DNA of 64,000 nucleotides from Acidobacteriaceae bacterium TAA 166 (GTDB lineage: Bacteria > Acidobacteriota > Terriglobia > Terriglobales > Acidobacteriaceae): assembly GCA_000421065.1 (NCBI GenBank), contig ATWD01000001.1:4332001-4396000 (forward strand). The letters run 5' to 3'. Shown piece after piece: positions 44,335-53,099 of this stretch (within the stretch, counting starts at the first letter, position 1; each line of letters opens with the position of its first letter). Below the pieces are notes generated by a model. It was not told the origin of the DNA. It did not search any database and saw only the letters and a list, made by a program, of their open reading frames with translations. The translations under genes and the position numbers were made by a program.

Positions 44335-44336
44335 GG
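43556..44336 (+). pseudogene. Broken IS5-family transposase (DDE)
   Basis: Frame one (43556-43810) gives YGLRDDQWERIKDLLPGR..FVEAVLYRYRAGIPWRDLPDRFGDFRVVHTRF, the IS427-group N-terminal domain. A one-base loss near 43808 ends it, and the next piece (NEYAMIDATIVRAHQHAAGA, the first catalytic Asp) continues in another frame. A second shift near 43910 leads to LSTKIHVTVDALDNPTGVHLTGGQA and LIVDKGFDIEARV (second Asp). A TGA at 44118 interrupts before KARHLIENFFAKLKQFRAIATRYDK (catalytic Glu). At least three lesions, so inactive. Confidence 0.8.
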
Positions 44337-44667
44337 CACTGTCAAGTACGCGCGAAGCTGCACTCCAAGGCAGCTGATGGTGAAATTCGGAAGACAATGC
44401 GAGTAGAAGCGCGGCTGGCCTCCCCTCTAATAAGTTAGTGAATTGTGTATGCTAAGACGCATCGCTAGTTGACAAGGGTCCTCATGCGAAGGTAATTTTC
44501 CCCAGAGACGCTACTCGGGTAGATCGATTGCGGTGTTCGTCGCATTCAGCTTCATGCTCTAACGATGACCTTTATATCTGCTAGAGGTAGGCGATCAGGT
44601 CCATCCAACCACACTCGTCAAAATGAACAAGCACACAACATCCTTGCTGTCTTTTGAGGTTACAGTC
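44335..44667 (+). promoter_or_regulatory. Leader of the second receptor gene, candidate promoter
   Basis: No gene is supported here. TTGACA (44469-44474) with TAATTT (44493-44498) 18 bp downstream is the best promoter candidate, leaving an mRNA leader of about 160 bases. Confidence 0.3.
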
Positions 44668-47600
44668 ATGCGCATTATTCGATCCTTCAGCTTTCTACCG
44701 CTCCCGCTTCTGCTGCTTTGCATATTTGCGTTGCCTTCCGGCGCATTCGCTCAAATGGACCAAGGTACGATCTCAGGTGTCGTGGTCGATTCCACGGGTG
44801 CGGTTGTAGCAAACGCCAAGGTAAAGCTGATAGATGAGGGCAATGGGTTCGTACTGGAACGGACGGCGGATGCCAACGGATCGTACACATTCACACCGCT
44901 AAAGATTGGCACGTACACCGTCACCGCGACGGCGGACGGGTTCCGCGGTTTCGAGCAGCGCGGCATCAATGTAACCGCCGGTTCACGAGCGGATGTTCCC
45001 TTGACGCTCGGCGTTGCTTCGGCGGAGTCCACGATCGAAGTGAGCGCGGAGGCTCCGGCGCTGCAGACGCAGGAGGCATCGACAGGCGCGACCGTCTCTG
45101 CCAGTGCCGTCCAGCACACGCCTTTGCTGAACCGCAATCCCATCTTCATCGCGCAATTGACTCCTGGCGTGGTGCCTGCTGAGCAGGGCTCACGCGGCGC
45201 GAACAAGGGTGATTTTTCCGCCAATGGCGCGCGTTCGCAGCAGAACAACTACATCCTGGACGGTGTTGATAACAACGCTGTGCTCGTCGACGTTCCAAAC
45301 GGCGCCTCGTATGTATATAAGCCGGTGCCCGATGCATTAAGCGAGTTCAAGGTACAGACCTCCGACTATAACGCTGAACTCGGTCGCGCCGCCGGTGCAG
45401 TCGTGAACATGAGCGTCAAGTCGGGCACGAACAACATCCACGGATCTCTGTGGGAGTACTGGCGCAACGACATACTGAATGCGCGAGACTTTTTCCAGAC
45501 CGCCAAGCCGAAGTATCGTCAGAACCAGTTTGGCGGTACCATTGGCGGCCCAATCATCAAGGACAAGCTCTTCGTATTCGGCGATGCCGAAGCCAACCGC
45601 ATTATCTTTGGACAGACTTCGGTGTACACGTTGCCAACGGCGCTGATGCGTCAGGGTAATTTCACTGAATTGCTAAATCCGTCGCTGACCAACGGCAGCA
45701 TCCGGAACCTCTACGCGCCCAATAGTGGAGGCACCACGCGCCTGCAATGTAACGGCCAGCTGAATGTTCTTTGCGCGAACCAGATCAGCAAGACCGCGCA
45801 GACCGTGCTAAACGCACTGCCTGCGCCGAACTACGGCGTCGCAGGCCAGACCTATAACAACTACCTCTTTCAAGGCTCCGCCAACGACAACACGGTTCAG
45901 TACGAAGGCCGTGTCGACTGGAATATCAGCCAGAAGGACCAGATTTTCAGCCGGTATTCGGTCTTCAATCAAGTGCAGCACTTCCCATCTCCGATGGGCG
46001 TCCTCGACGGATCGACGTTTGGTGCTCCCGCGGAGGCGGTCGACAAGGCCCGTAACTTCACGTTGAGCGAGAACCACTTCTTTACGCCCTCGCTATCGAA
46101 TGAGTTCCGCTTCGGCTACAACTGGATCAATGTGAACTACCAGCAGGCTTCTGCAGACACGAGCCTTTCCCCCTCGCTTGGGATAGGTGGTATCCCATTC
46201 TCGGCCGGTAATGGAGGAACGCCGTTCTTCAACATCACGGGCCTCTCGACCTTCGGTTCGCCGGAGTACGTGCCGACCAACGAGTATGAAAATGTCGCAC
46301 AACTTCTGGATAACGTCTCGAAGGTTATCCATCATCACGCTCTCAAGATGGGCGTGAACTTCCAGAGGATCCGGGTGCAGACCTTGCAGCCGAGTGATTC
46401 GCGCGGTGAGTTCGATTTCAATGGCGTCTTTACCTCCAATCCAGCGTCGTCGGCGACGGCGGATTCAGGTTTTGGTGTCGCCGATATGCTTGCCGATCAG
46501 ATGTCCGCGGCTAGCATTGCAAACATTTCAACGGTACACAATCAACGCTGGTACCGTTCGGCATACTTCCAGGACGACTGGCAGATGATGCCGAAGCTGA
46601 CCATCAACCTGGGGATGCGCTGGGAATACTTTCAGCCAGTCGAGGAGCTTGATGGCCGCCAGGCAAATTTTTTGGTGAACTACAGCAACAACACGGCGCA
46701 GTTCCTCCTGCCGAATGTCGCGCAAAAGTATACGATCCCGACTGCGCTGCAGACCGCACTCGCCGGCAATAATGTGCCGATCGTCTATACGCCGAACAAT
46801 TCACTCACCACAGCGCAAAAGACAAACTTTTCTCCGCGTTTCGGCTTCGCCTATTCTCTCAACGATAAGACGGTGATCCGCGGCGGATTCGGCATGTTCT
46901 TTGGAGGTATCGAGGCGGTTGGCTTTTATCCCAATCTGGGTGCCAATGCTCCGTTTCTCTTCACCTCCAACTTCCCCAGCGGAACGTGCGTTCCAGGCAA
47001 CTGTGTCAACAACGGGCTGAATTTGGAAAATGGCTTCAACAGTGCCCTTGCAGTCGGTCTGGAGAACTTCGTGAACACGCCTGACTTCCGTATGTACCCC
47101 GCCAACGTCCAGACACCGTATTCAGAGGTATTCAATCTCACAGCGCAGCGGCAGGTGACGTCGAACACAACCTTCACGCTTTCGTACGTAGGCTCGCTGG
47201 GAAGGCATCTGACGGCAAACCCTAAGGCAAACCAGATACCCACCCTGTTGAATCCGGGCGCCAATGCGCAGGCAGCGCGCCCTTTTCCGAACTTCGGTGG
47301 CTCATCGCTGGAATCCTATTCGGCAAGCAGCAACTACAACGCTGGTCAGGCCACGATGGAGCATCGCGTGACGAACGGACTCTACTTCCTTGCGACCTAC
47401 ACGTTCTCGAAGAACCTGGATGACGCCTTCCTCCCCCTGGGAGCAAACGGTCAATCGGGCTCGGGTTACCGCAACTGGCGCCAGCTAGGCTTCGGATACG
47501 ACTACGGCCCGGCATTCACGGATACACGTCATCGCGCGGTAGTGAACCTGCAGTATGATCTGCCCTTCGGCATGGGCCGCAAGCACATGAGCAGCTCGCA

Positions 47601-48147
47601 CCTTGCTGACGCGTTTGTTGGCGGCTGGAGCATCACCACGCTCTTCCGCGTTCAAAGCGGCCAGCCACAGGTCGTGCAGACCAGCCTCGATACGACCAAC
47701 GGTGCCGGGCAGGCGCAGGGTATTCGCGTAGGCAATCCAGGCTCGACATCCCTGACAAACCCCGAAGTTGGCACCATCACCTGCGCTTCCGCTGTCAAGA
47801 CGATCCGTACGTGGTTCAATCCTTGCGCGTTCAAGGACCCAGTCCGTGCCTCGGGCCCGAACGATCTGCAGGCGTATGGTGGTTACGGTCGTGACATGGT
47901 GTATGGCCCTGGATACAACCGCGTCGACATGTCACTATTCAAGACATTTACGTTGCATCGCGACTGGGCTCTCGAAGTTCGTGGCGATTTGTTCAATGTG
48001 CTGAACACACCTGCGTACGGACAGCCAAATGCAACGATCGGTTCCAGCTTCGGTACCATCACGAGCACACGTTTCGGTGGTTCCGGTTCGGCTGCCGAGA
48101 CACCGGATTCCCGCACAGCGCAACTCTCAGCACGCTTCCACTTCTAA
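44668..48147 (+). CDS. TonB-dependent receptor with carboxypeptidase-regulatory domain (second)
   Basis: 1159 residues. A clear signal peptide (FLPLPLLLLCIFALPSGAFAQ) is followed by GTISGVVVDSTGAVVANAKVKLIDE..GSYTFTPLKIGTYTVTATADGF, then plug VQHTPLLNRNPIFIAQLTPGVVP and FKVQTSDYNAELGRAAGAVVNMSVKSGTNNIHGSLWEY. The barrel ends QLSARFHF. It imports an unknown ligand, probably a glycan released by the glycosidase encoded 71 bp downstream. ATG 44668 is preferred over 44623 because it begins the signal peptide and has GAGG upstream. Confidence 0.92.
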   Translation: MRIIRSFSFLPLPLLLLCIFALPSGAFAQMDQGTISGVVVDSTGAVVANAKVKLIDEGNGFVLERTADANGSYTFTPLKIGTYTVTATADGFRGFEQRGINVTAGSRADVPLTLGVASAESTIEVSAEAPALQTQEASTGATVSASAVQHTPLLNRNPIFIAQLTPGVVPAEQGSRGANKGDFSANGARSQQNNYILDGVDNNAVLVDVPNGASYVYKPVPDALSEFKVQTSDYNAELGRAAGAVVNMSVKSGTNNIHGSLWEYWRNDILNARDFFQTAKPKYRQNQFGGTIGGPIIKDKLFVFGDAEANRIIFGQTSVYTLPTALMRQGNFTELLNPSLTNGSIRNLYAPNSGGTTRLQCNGQLNVLCANQISKTAQTVLNALPAPNYGVAGQTYNNYLFQGSANDNTVQYEGRVDWNISQKDQIFSRYSVFNQVQHFPSPMGVLDGSTFGAPAEAVDKARNFTLSENHFFTPSLSNEFRFGYNWINVNYQQASADTSLSPSLGIGGIPFSAGNGGTPFFNITGLSTFGSPEYVPTNEYENVAQLLDNVSKVIHHHALKMGVNFQRIRVQTLQPSDSRGEFDFNGVFTSNPASSATADSGFGVADMLADQMSAASIANISTVHNQRWYRSAYFQDDWQMMPKLTINLGMRWEYFQPVEELDGRQANFLVNYSNNTAQFLLPNVAQKYTIPTALQTALAGNNVPIVYTPNNSLTTAQKTNFSPRFGFAYSLNDKTVIRGGFGMFFGGIEAVGFYPNLGANAPFLFTSNFPSGTCVPGNCVNNGLNLENGFNSALAVGLENFVNTPDFRMYPANVQTPYSEVFNLTAQRQVTSNTTFTLSYVGSLGRHLTANPKANQIPTLLNPGANAQAARPFPNFGGSSLESYSASSNYNAGQATMEHRVTNGLYFLATYTFSKNLDDAFLPLGANGQSGSGYRNWRQLGFGYDYGPAFTDTRHRAVVNLQYDLPFGMGRKHMSSSHLADAFVGGWSITTLFRVQSGQPQVVQTSLDTTNGAGQAQGIRVGNPGSTSLTNPEVGTITCASAVKTIRTWFNPCAFKDPVRASGPNDLQAYGGYGRDMVYGPGYNRVDMSLFKTFTLHRDWALEVRGDLFNVLNTPAYGQPNATIGSSFGTITSTRFGGSGSAAETPDSRTAQLSARFHF

Positions 48148-48161
48148 CCTCAACCATGTAT

Positions 48162-48188
48162 GTACCGGAGTCGGGCTGACTCCGGTAC
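48162..48188. terminator. Intercistronic hairpin between receptor and glycosidase
   Basis: GTACCGGAGTC (48162-48172) and GACTCCGGTAC (48178-48188) pair perfectly around GGGCT. There is no T run, so partial termination or mRNA processing is more likely than a full stop. Confidence 0.55.
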
Positions 48189-48218
48189 GCTCAAATGAAG
48201 TGGGTGGTCCAGGCACTT

Positions 48219-49835
48219 ATGAATCTTTTTAGGAAATTGCTGCCAGTCTTCTCGTTCGCCATAGCCACTGGTTTCCTTGCTCATGCGCAGACGAGCGACT
48301 CTGGTATGCCGCACATCGTTCGGGCGAACGGTCGTGCCGAGTTGATGGTAGATGGCAAACCCTATCTCATGCTCGGTGCGCAGATGGGGAACTCCAGCGC
48401 GTGGCCTATATCCCTGCCTAACGCCTGGACCACGATGGAAGAGTTGCATGTAAATACGGTCGAAGCTCCTGTCTACTGGGAGGTGATGGAACCGCAACCG
48501 GATCATTTCGATTTCAGCAATGTCGACCAGCTGATCGATGGGGCTCGGGAACACCATTTACATCTAGTGCTCCTATGGTTCGGTACGTGGAAGAACGGAC
48601 AGAACCACTACGTCCCTGAGTGGGTCAAGAGCGACACTAAGAAGTATCCGCGCGAGATCAGCGCGTACGGCAAGGTGCTGGATGTGATGTCGCCGCATTC
48701 AGAAGCTAACCTCGCCGCGGATGCGCATGCCTTTGCGGCGTTGATGCGGCACGTCCGCGAGAAGGACAGCACGCAGCACACCGTCATCATGATTCAGGTT
48801 GAGAACGAATCGGGTGCAATCGGTACCATTCGCGATCACTCACCTGATGCGAATGAAGCCTTCCAGAAGCACGTGCCGGCCGTACTGCATACGAAGACAG
48901 GGACATGGTCTGAGGCCTATGGAGAAGACGCTGACGAGCGGTTCGCGGCATACTTCACTGCAAAGTACATCGGCGAGGTGGCGCAGGCTGGTAAAAAAGA
49001 ATACGCGTTGCCTATGTACTGCAATGTCTGGATCACCTATCCGGTGCACGCGCTTGAGAACCGCGATCGCGCGAGTGCGGGGCAGGAGTATCCCAGCGGT
49101 GGCCCACAGCAGGAGAATATCGACATCTGGAAGGCCGCTGCGCCTGCCATCGATGTGCTCGCACCTGACTTCTACTCCAACGATCGCCAACTCTTCCTCG
49201 ACACAGTGGCGACGTACAGCCGGCCGGACAATCCGCTGTTTATACCCGAGACGCATCGTAGCAATGACTTCGGCCCCAACCTTTTCTATGCGCTGGGCCA
49301 TGGCGCTATCGGCTTTTCTCCTTTCGGCGTTGACTCAAACGGGTTTCCGACGAGCGGCCCAAAGCCTCCCGATTTTGTCGCCGAGAACTACTCCCTGCTA
49401 AAGCCGATCGCCAGCCATCTGGCCGCATCGAACTTCGATGGCAAACTGCAAACTGTGGTAGAGCGAAAGGGCGAGCCGCAGGTACGCATTCATCTCGACG
49501 GTACAGACGCTATCGTCCGATTTGGGTTTCCTCAGCGAGATGGCGAGGTCCCTCCCGGCACTTCAACCGAAAGCGGGCGCGTGTTGATCTCTCAGATAGG
49601 CCCGCTGCAGTTCCTTGTGACCGGCTTCGATGCGAGCGTCTCTTTCGTTGCTGCCGATCCGAAGCGGGATGAGATGGAGATACTGCGTGCTGAACAAGTG
49701 ACTTACGACCATGACCAATGGCAGTCACAGCGTATCTGGAATGGAGATCAGACCGACCGGGGGCTTCAGTTTCACGAGAAAAATTCTTATCTTGTACAAA
49801 TCAGACTTCAGCGTATTCCAGCTTACGAGCGATAA
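48219..49835 (+). CDS. GH35-like beta-galactosidase with DUF5597 domain, exported
   Basis: 538 residues from ATG 48219 (an in-frame ATG at 48195 is possible). Signal peptide LLPVFSFAIATGFLAHAQ. The TIM barrel starts LMVDGKPYLMLGAQMGNSSAWP and NTVEAPVYWEVMEPQPDHFDFSNVDQLI, with the acid/base Glu in IMIQVENESGAIG and the probable nucleophile Glu in LFIPETHRSN, both in GH35 positions. The C-terminal beta part matches DUF5597. It likely releases galactose or a related sugar. Pairs with the TonB receptor just upstream. Confidence 0.85.
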   Translation: MNLFRKLLPVFSFAIATGFLAHAQTSDSGMPHIVRANGRAELMVDGKPYLMLGAQMGNSSAWPISLPNAWTTMEELHVNTVEAPVYWEVMEPQPDHFDFSNVDQLIDGAREHHLHLVLLWFGTWKNGQNHYVPEWVKSDTKKYPREISAYGKVLDVMSPHSEANLAADAHAFAALMRHVREKDSTQHTVIMIQVENESGAIGTIRDHSPDANEAFQKHVPAVLHTKTGTWSEAYGEDADERFAAYFTAKYIGEVAQAGKKEYALPMYCNVWITYPVHALENRDRASAGQEYPSGGPQQENIDIWKAAAPAIDVLAPDFYSNDRQLFLDTVATYSRPDNPLFIPETHRSNDFGPNLFYALGHGAIGFSPFGVDSNGFPTSGPKPPDFVAENYSLLKPIASHLAASNFDGKLQTVVERKGEPQVRIHLDGTDAIVRFGFPQRDGEVPPGTSTESGRVLISQIGPLQFLVTGFDASVSFVAADPKRDEMEILRAEQVTYDHDQWQSQRIWNGDQTDRGLQFHEKNSYLVQIRLQRIPAYER

Positions 49836-50753
49836 GACAAGGGTGTAGCTTGTCACAGAGATATTCATTTCCAAATTTCTCTGGTATAGCGAGTACGGGG
49901 AAGAAGTGCACGGGGCTGACCGTCAAGCATCGCATTGCCGAGATCCACGCCATCAACAGAAAGCGGATCTCAAAGATCGAAACCGCGGATGATCGTTCGG
50001 ATGGAGCCGACTAAGAGTAATCATCGCCCGTGGGTGGATGAGCTCAAAGAGATCTCATTCACCTGTTTTCTTCAGCCCCAGTTGCCTAGGAGGTTGATTC
50101 TTGGCCGAAAAAAATGGTGACTCGCATTCGGCCCGTTTGAATGAGCCATTGGCCTGTTATCGCCAGCTGAGAATCATTCCGGATTGCGCGTGTTGGCCTT
50201 GCTCATCGCGCCTTTAAAGGCATTTAAATGAGCGGCTGTCTTCGTCGCTGAGACTATGCTAGTCGACCACGAACGTTCGAGTCTCAAATGTCTACTTACG
50301 GAATTATCATCCAACCTTCCTGAGCCTTGAGGGAGCGAGCCTTCGTGATCTGTCCGTCCCATCATCTGTCCCATCAAGGGCGGCAGAGGAGCATTGACGG
50401 AAAAACCGAGAATGATACATCTGGGTATCTTCTTCCATAGGAGATCAGCTTCTCCTTGCCATCAAAGCGATACTTCGCCCGCCAGAGCTTGCTACCGGTC
50501 GGCGAAATCAGCAGATAGAGTCCACGATCATCAGCCAAACGTCCAGCTTTGGCGTTCTTAACCTTCGTCACTGTTAGCTTCGCGAAAATACCCCAATGCC
50601 CACTGAGATACCCCCAGACATACACCCCATAGAAGGTGGGTTTCCACGGAATATCACTGGACGTCTACAGAGCGAACCATAGTGTTTCTATTGAGCAATT
50701 TCAAGGATGGAGAGGGAAGTTTGGACGCTGCTGGACTATCTTGGAAGAGTGTG
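49836..50753. other. Degenerate region with integration debris
   Basis: No intact gene. A weak hairpin GACAAG..CTTGTC (49836-49854) follows the glycosidase. A short coding-like fragment (LTVKHRIAEIHAINRKRISKIE, about 49915-49985) is unassigned. The only recognisable part is the integrase fragment at 50374-50625. Confidence 0.5.
50374..50625 (-). pseudogene. N-terminal fragment of a P4-type tyrosine integrase (DUF4102)
   Basis: KLTVTKVKNAKAGRLADDRGLYLLISPTGSKLWRAKYRFDGKEKLISYG..YPDVS is the DUF4102 arm-binding domain that begins P4/CP4-type integrases. After about 55 good residues the similarity stops and a TGA ends the frame; the catalytic domain is lost. It lies on the 3' side of the tRNA-Ser gene, where P4-type integrases normally insert, and so marks an older insertion at the same tRNA. 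Confidence 0.7.
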
Positions 50754-50845
50754 TGGCGGAGAGGGAGGGATTCGAACCCCCGATAGCCTTACGACTATGT
50801 CTGATTTCGAGTCAGGTGCATTCAACCGGGCTCTGCCACCTCTCC
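50754..50845 (-). tRNA. tRNA-Ser (anticodon CGA)
   Basis: Read on the minus strand: GGAGAGG acceptor (50845-50839), D arm, anticodon arm CTGA-CTCGAAA-TCAG with anticodon CGA, long variable arm, T arm GGGTTCGAATCCC-like, CCTCTCC acceptor strand, G discriminator and encoded CCA (50756-50754). The long variable arm and anticodon identify serine. Confidence 0.93.
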
Positions 50846-50877
50846 GCTTTTTGTTTCAACTACTTAGGTGGGCTTCT

Positions 50878-51939
50878 CTATTGTATCGCATCCGTACCGT
50901 GACCAAAAGCGTGTCTTTTCTGGTTGCGTGCATCCATTATAGCGCCCACATGAGCGTTCTCCGTATGCACGTACCGCATGGTGGTTTTTAGACTCGTGTG
51001 GCCTAAAGCCTTCTGAGTCTTCGTTGGATTGCCGGTCACCTCGGTGAGATCCGTGGCGAATGTATGCCTACCGCTGTACAGCACGACACTCTTTGGAAGG
51101 CCGATTTTCTTTTTGAGTTCAGTAAAGCGGAGGCTGATATTGTGAGTAGTGATGGGCTTACCTTCCCGCCCCTTTTTGGGGGACGGAAACACCCACTCCT
51201 CGCTCAACCTGGCGCGGCGCATTAGCATCTCTTGGACTCGGGCTGAGGTAGAGAGATAGCGCCGCGATTTCTTTCCGTTTTTTCCGCGTGTTACCAGGAT
51301 GTTCCCCCGGACTAGGTCGACATCCTCCCACCGCAAGACGGCGGCCTCGGATGGTCTTAGGCCACAGTCAAACACTAGAAGAAATGCGTCCCGTAATGTC
51401 TCCGGAGCGTTTGCCAGAATGAGAGCCTCCTCGGCTGGTTCGATTACCCTCTCTCGCTCGTTCTCTTCTACGAGATGGATCTTGGGAACCTTGACGATGA
51501 AGTTTCTCTCTTCGGCGAGGGATAGGATTCTCCGCAGCGTACGTAGGGCGCAATTTACCCTCGACCCGGACCCTTTGATCTGCAAGGTCTCCGCCGTGGA
51601 CGTCGTGATAGCGTCCAGCCGCATTCCCGAGATTGGTTGAGAGTCAAGCATCTTCCAGCCGTTGCGGTAGTATTCCTTCGTTTTCTCTGCCCGCCTGCAA
51701 TCTCGAACGTAAGGCAGAAAGTGGGCTGTGGCATAGTCTCTGAGGATTGGGGATCTCTGGCGTCTCCCCGGATTCTCTCCCATGCTTAGTTGATGTATAA
51801 GCGCAGCCTCTTTTTGCTGCGCTATGACAGACGGCTTTTTGTTATTACCAACCTTCTCCCCGGTGTTTATCCGGTAGCGCTTGCCTGCGATCCGGATATC
51901 GGCCCGCCAGTTAGGGCTGTCTGACTTCCTATATAGCAT
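50878..51939 (-). CDS. Tyrosine recombinase / phage integrase
   Basis: 353 residues. N-terminal arm-binding region (MLYRKSDSPNWRADIRIAGKRYRINTG, three-strand type), SAM-like core-binding domain around residues 85-170 and catalytic domain with Arg in DCGLRPSEAAVLRW, Lys in RGKNGKKSRRYL, His-x-x-Arg region YSGRHTFATDL, LGHTSLKTTMRYVHT with the nucleophilic Tyr. All six catalytic positions appear present. GGAGG precedes the ATG, and the excisionase gene overlaps by 11 bp. It ends 32 bp from the 5' end of tRNA-Ser. Confidence 0.93.
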   Translation of the reverse strand: MLYRKSDSPNWRADIRIAGKRYRINTGEKVGNNKKPSVIAQQKEAALIHQLSMGENPGRRQRSPILRDYATAHFLPYVRDCRRAEKTKEYYRNGWKMLDSQPISGMRLDAITTSTAETLQIKGSGSRVNCALRTLRRILSLAEERNFIVKVPKIHLVEENERERVIEPAEEALILANAPETLRDAFLLVFDCGLRPSEAAVLRWEDVDLVRGNILVTRGKNGKKSRRYLSTSARVQEMLMRRARLSEEWVFPSPKKGREGKPITTHNISLRFTELKKKIGLPKSVVLYSGRHTFATDLTEVTGNPTKTQKALGHTSLKTTMRYVHTENAHVGAIMDARNQKRHAFGHGTDAIQ

Positions 51940-52138
51940 TCCGCTCCTCCATGAATGACTGCACGGAAGGTTGGCGGGTTCGAGACGCGATAAACCTGCG
52001 TAGCTCTGTCAAATCATAGCGGATTTCCTTGAAGAGCTTTACGTAAGCCGGCCCCTTTCCGCGCCACCTCCAGTTATCGAGTGTCTCCGGTTCTATTCCA
52101 AGCTCCTTGGCTGCCTCCGCCTTATTGAGTAATCCCAT
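51929..52138 (-). CDS. Excisionase-like helix-turn-helix protein
   Basis: 69 residues: LLNKAEAAKELGIEPETLDNWRWRGKGPAYVKLFKEIRYDLTELRRFI is a MerR-like winged helix of the helix_turn_helix_17/Xis type. It probably binds attachment-site arms to steer the integrase to excision, and may regulate the divergent promoter. AGGAGG lies eight bases before the ATG. Overlaps the integrase start. Confidence 0.85.
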   Translation of the reverse strand: MGLLNKAEAAKELGIEPETLDNWRWRGKGPAYVKLFKEIRYDLTELRRFIASRTRQPSVQSFMEERNAI

Positions 52139-52157
52139 ACCTTTTTAGCCTCCTTAT

Positions 52158-52268
52158 TACTATGCATAGTATATTGACATACCCATGCAGGTAAGTGCAG
52201 GAAAAATGCAAATAAATGCAGAAAAACTATTGCACTGGTTTTTCACCTATGCCATAGTGTGCATAGTA
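52158..52268. promoter_or_regulatory. Divergent early regulatory region: operators and short direct repeats
   Basis: TACTATGCATAGTA (52158-52171) is a perfect 14 bp palindrome; CTATG-C-CATAG (52247-52257) and a half-site GCATAGTA (52261-52268) are related. Between them the unit (A/G)TGCA(G) recurs at about 52185, 52195, 52206 and 52216, every 10-11 bp. The first palindrome overlaps a leftward TATACT (-10-like) for the excisionase-integrase genes. No repressor gene is adjacent. Confidence 0.5.
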
Positions 52269-52301
52269 ACCACGAAATACTAACGACCGTAAGGGGTTCC
52301 G

Positions 52302-52484
52302 ATGACTGGTTCCAGTGCCATTCGTGTTTCCGACCTGCCAATCGATTTGCATTGCAGTGTGCAATTCATTGCCAAACACCTGTCGGCGATTGCATCTCTG
52401 TTCGCTCCGTGTCCGCACATAAACACAAACTTTGACGGCTTCCGCCGGCGCTGCTGGGACTGCGGCAGGGAGGTGCGACGATGA
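52302..52484 (+). CDS. Small phage protein with possible zinc ribbon
   Basis: 60 residues; C-terminal CPHINTNFDGFRRRCWDCGREVRR has Cys/His spaced like a treble-clef or ribbon zinc site. AAGGGG lies seven bases upstream and the stop overlaps the next start (ATGA). No family recognised. Confidence 0.55.
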   Translation: MTGSSAIRVSDLPIDLHCSVQFIAKHLSAIASLFAPCPHINTNFDGFRRRCWDCGREVRR

Positions 52485-52999
52485 GCGCACAACCGATGCT
52501 TGTCCCGAAGCACCTCCTTACCGATACATCTTCCGATTGCGCCAGTGTCGCCGGTGATTACTCAATCTGCTTCGCGACGGGTGACGGGGCAACCGCAGCC
52601 AGCGCTGGTGACGGATCGGGATCTACGGCGGACGGAGACAGCGTGAAGGCCGCAAGCGCGGGCCATCTGACCCGAGCTATCTCTCGCGGGTACTCGGCGC
52701 GGTCTGCTTCGGCTGGTGATTCGTCAGTTGCCTTGGCTACCGGGGATTACTCCTGCGCGGCTGTGGCTGGAGATACGGGCTCGGCCCTCGTCGACGGCGA
52801 GGGTTCTATCGCCATGGCTGCCGGCGTCGACTGCACTGTGCAGGCGGGTGATAACGGATGCTTCGCGGCCTGCTACTACGCGCCAGGGAACACTCTACGC
52901 ATCCTCGTCGGGTACGTCGGTGAAAACGGCATCCTGGCCGACACTGCCTACCGTATCGCCGTCGACCTCGACGGCTCCGCTCACTGGGTGGAGGCGTAA
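52481..52999 (+). CDS. Phage repeat protein, likely beta-solenoid (DUF7666-like)
   Basis: 172 residues. Residues about 20-115 are a chain of short repeats of the form (A/S)-A-x-A-G-D-x-S, e.g. ASAGDSSVALATGDYSCAAVAGD, where small residues alternate as in pentapeptide-like or ice-binding beta-solenoids. The C-terminus RILVGYVGENGILADTAYRIAVD is a separate small domain that I know from similar phage and prophage proteins of unknown role. The periodicity, not a catalytic motif, is the only clue to function. Confidence 0.7.
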   Translation: MSAQPMLVPKHLLTDTSSDCASVAGDYSICFATGDGATAASAGDGSGSTADGDSVKAASAGHLTRAISRGYSARSASAGDSSVALATGDYSCAAVAGDTGSALVDGEGSIAMAAGVDCTVQAGDNGCFAACYYAPGNTLRILVGYVGENGILADTAYRIAVDLDGSAHWVEA

Positions 53000-53003
53000 C
53001 CGG

Positions 53004-53093
53004 ATGTTCTACGACCTTTGTGTTTTTGCCGTAATCGTCTGCCTTATCGGCCTTGCCGAGCTGGCTTCAGTGTTCTCAGGGAGAAAGGGGTAG
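53004..53093 (+). CDS. Tiny membrane protein
   Basis: 29 residues, nearly all one transmembrane helix (FAVIVCLIGLAELASVF). GGAGG precedes the ATG by seven to nine bases, and it sits in line between two phage genes. Could be an accessory or toxic-type peptide; no assignment is possible. Confidence 0.5.
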   Translation: MFYDLCVFAVIVCLIGLAELASVFSGRKG

Positions 53094-53099
53094 TCCACT

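Noticed and set aside
43556..44336. Programmed frameshifting in the IS transposase
   Set aside because: Some IS427-group elements shift frames normally, but two shifts plus a TGA at 44118 point to decay.
49718..50014. 98-codon frame overlapping the glycosidase end
   Set aside because: Its first third is a shadow of the glycosidase; the rest resembles nothing recognised and has no ribosome site.
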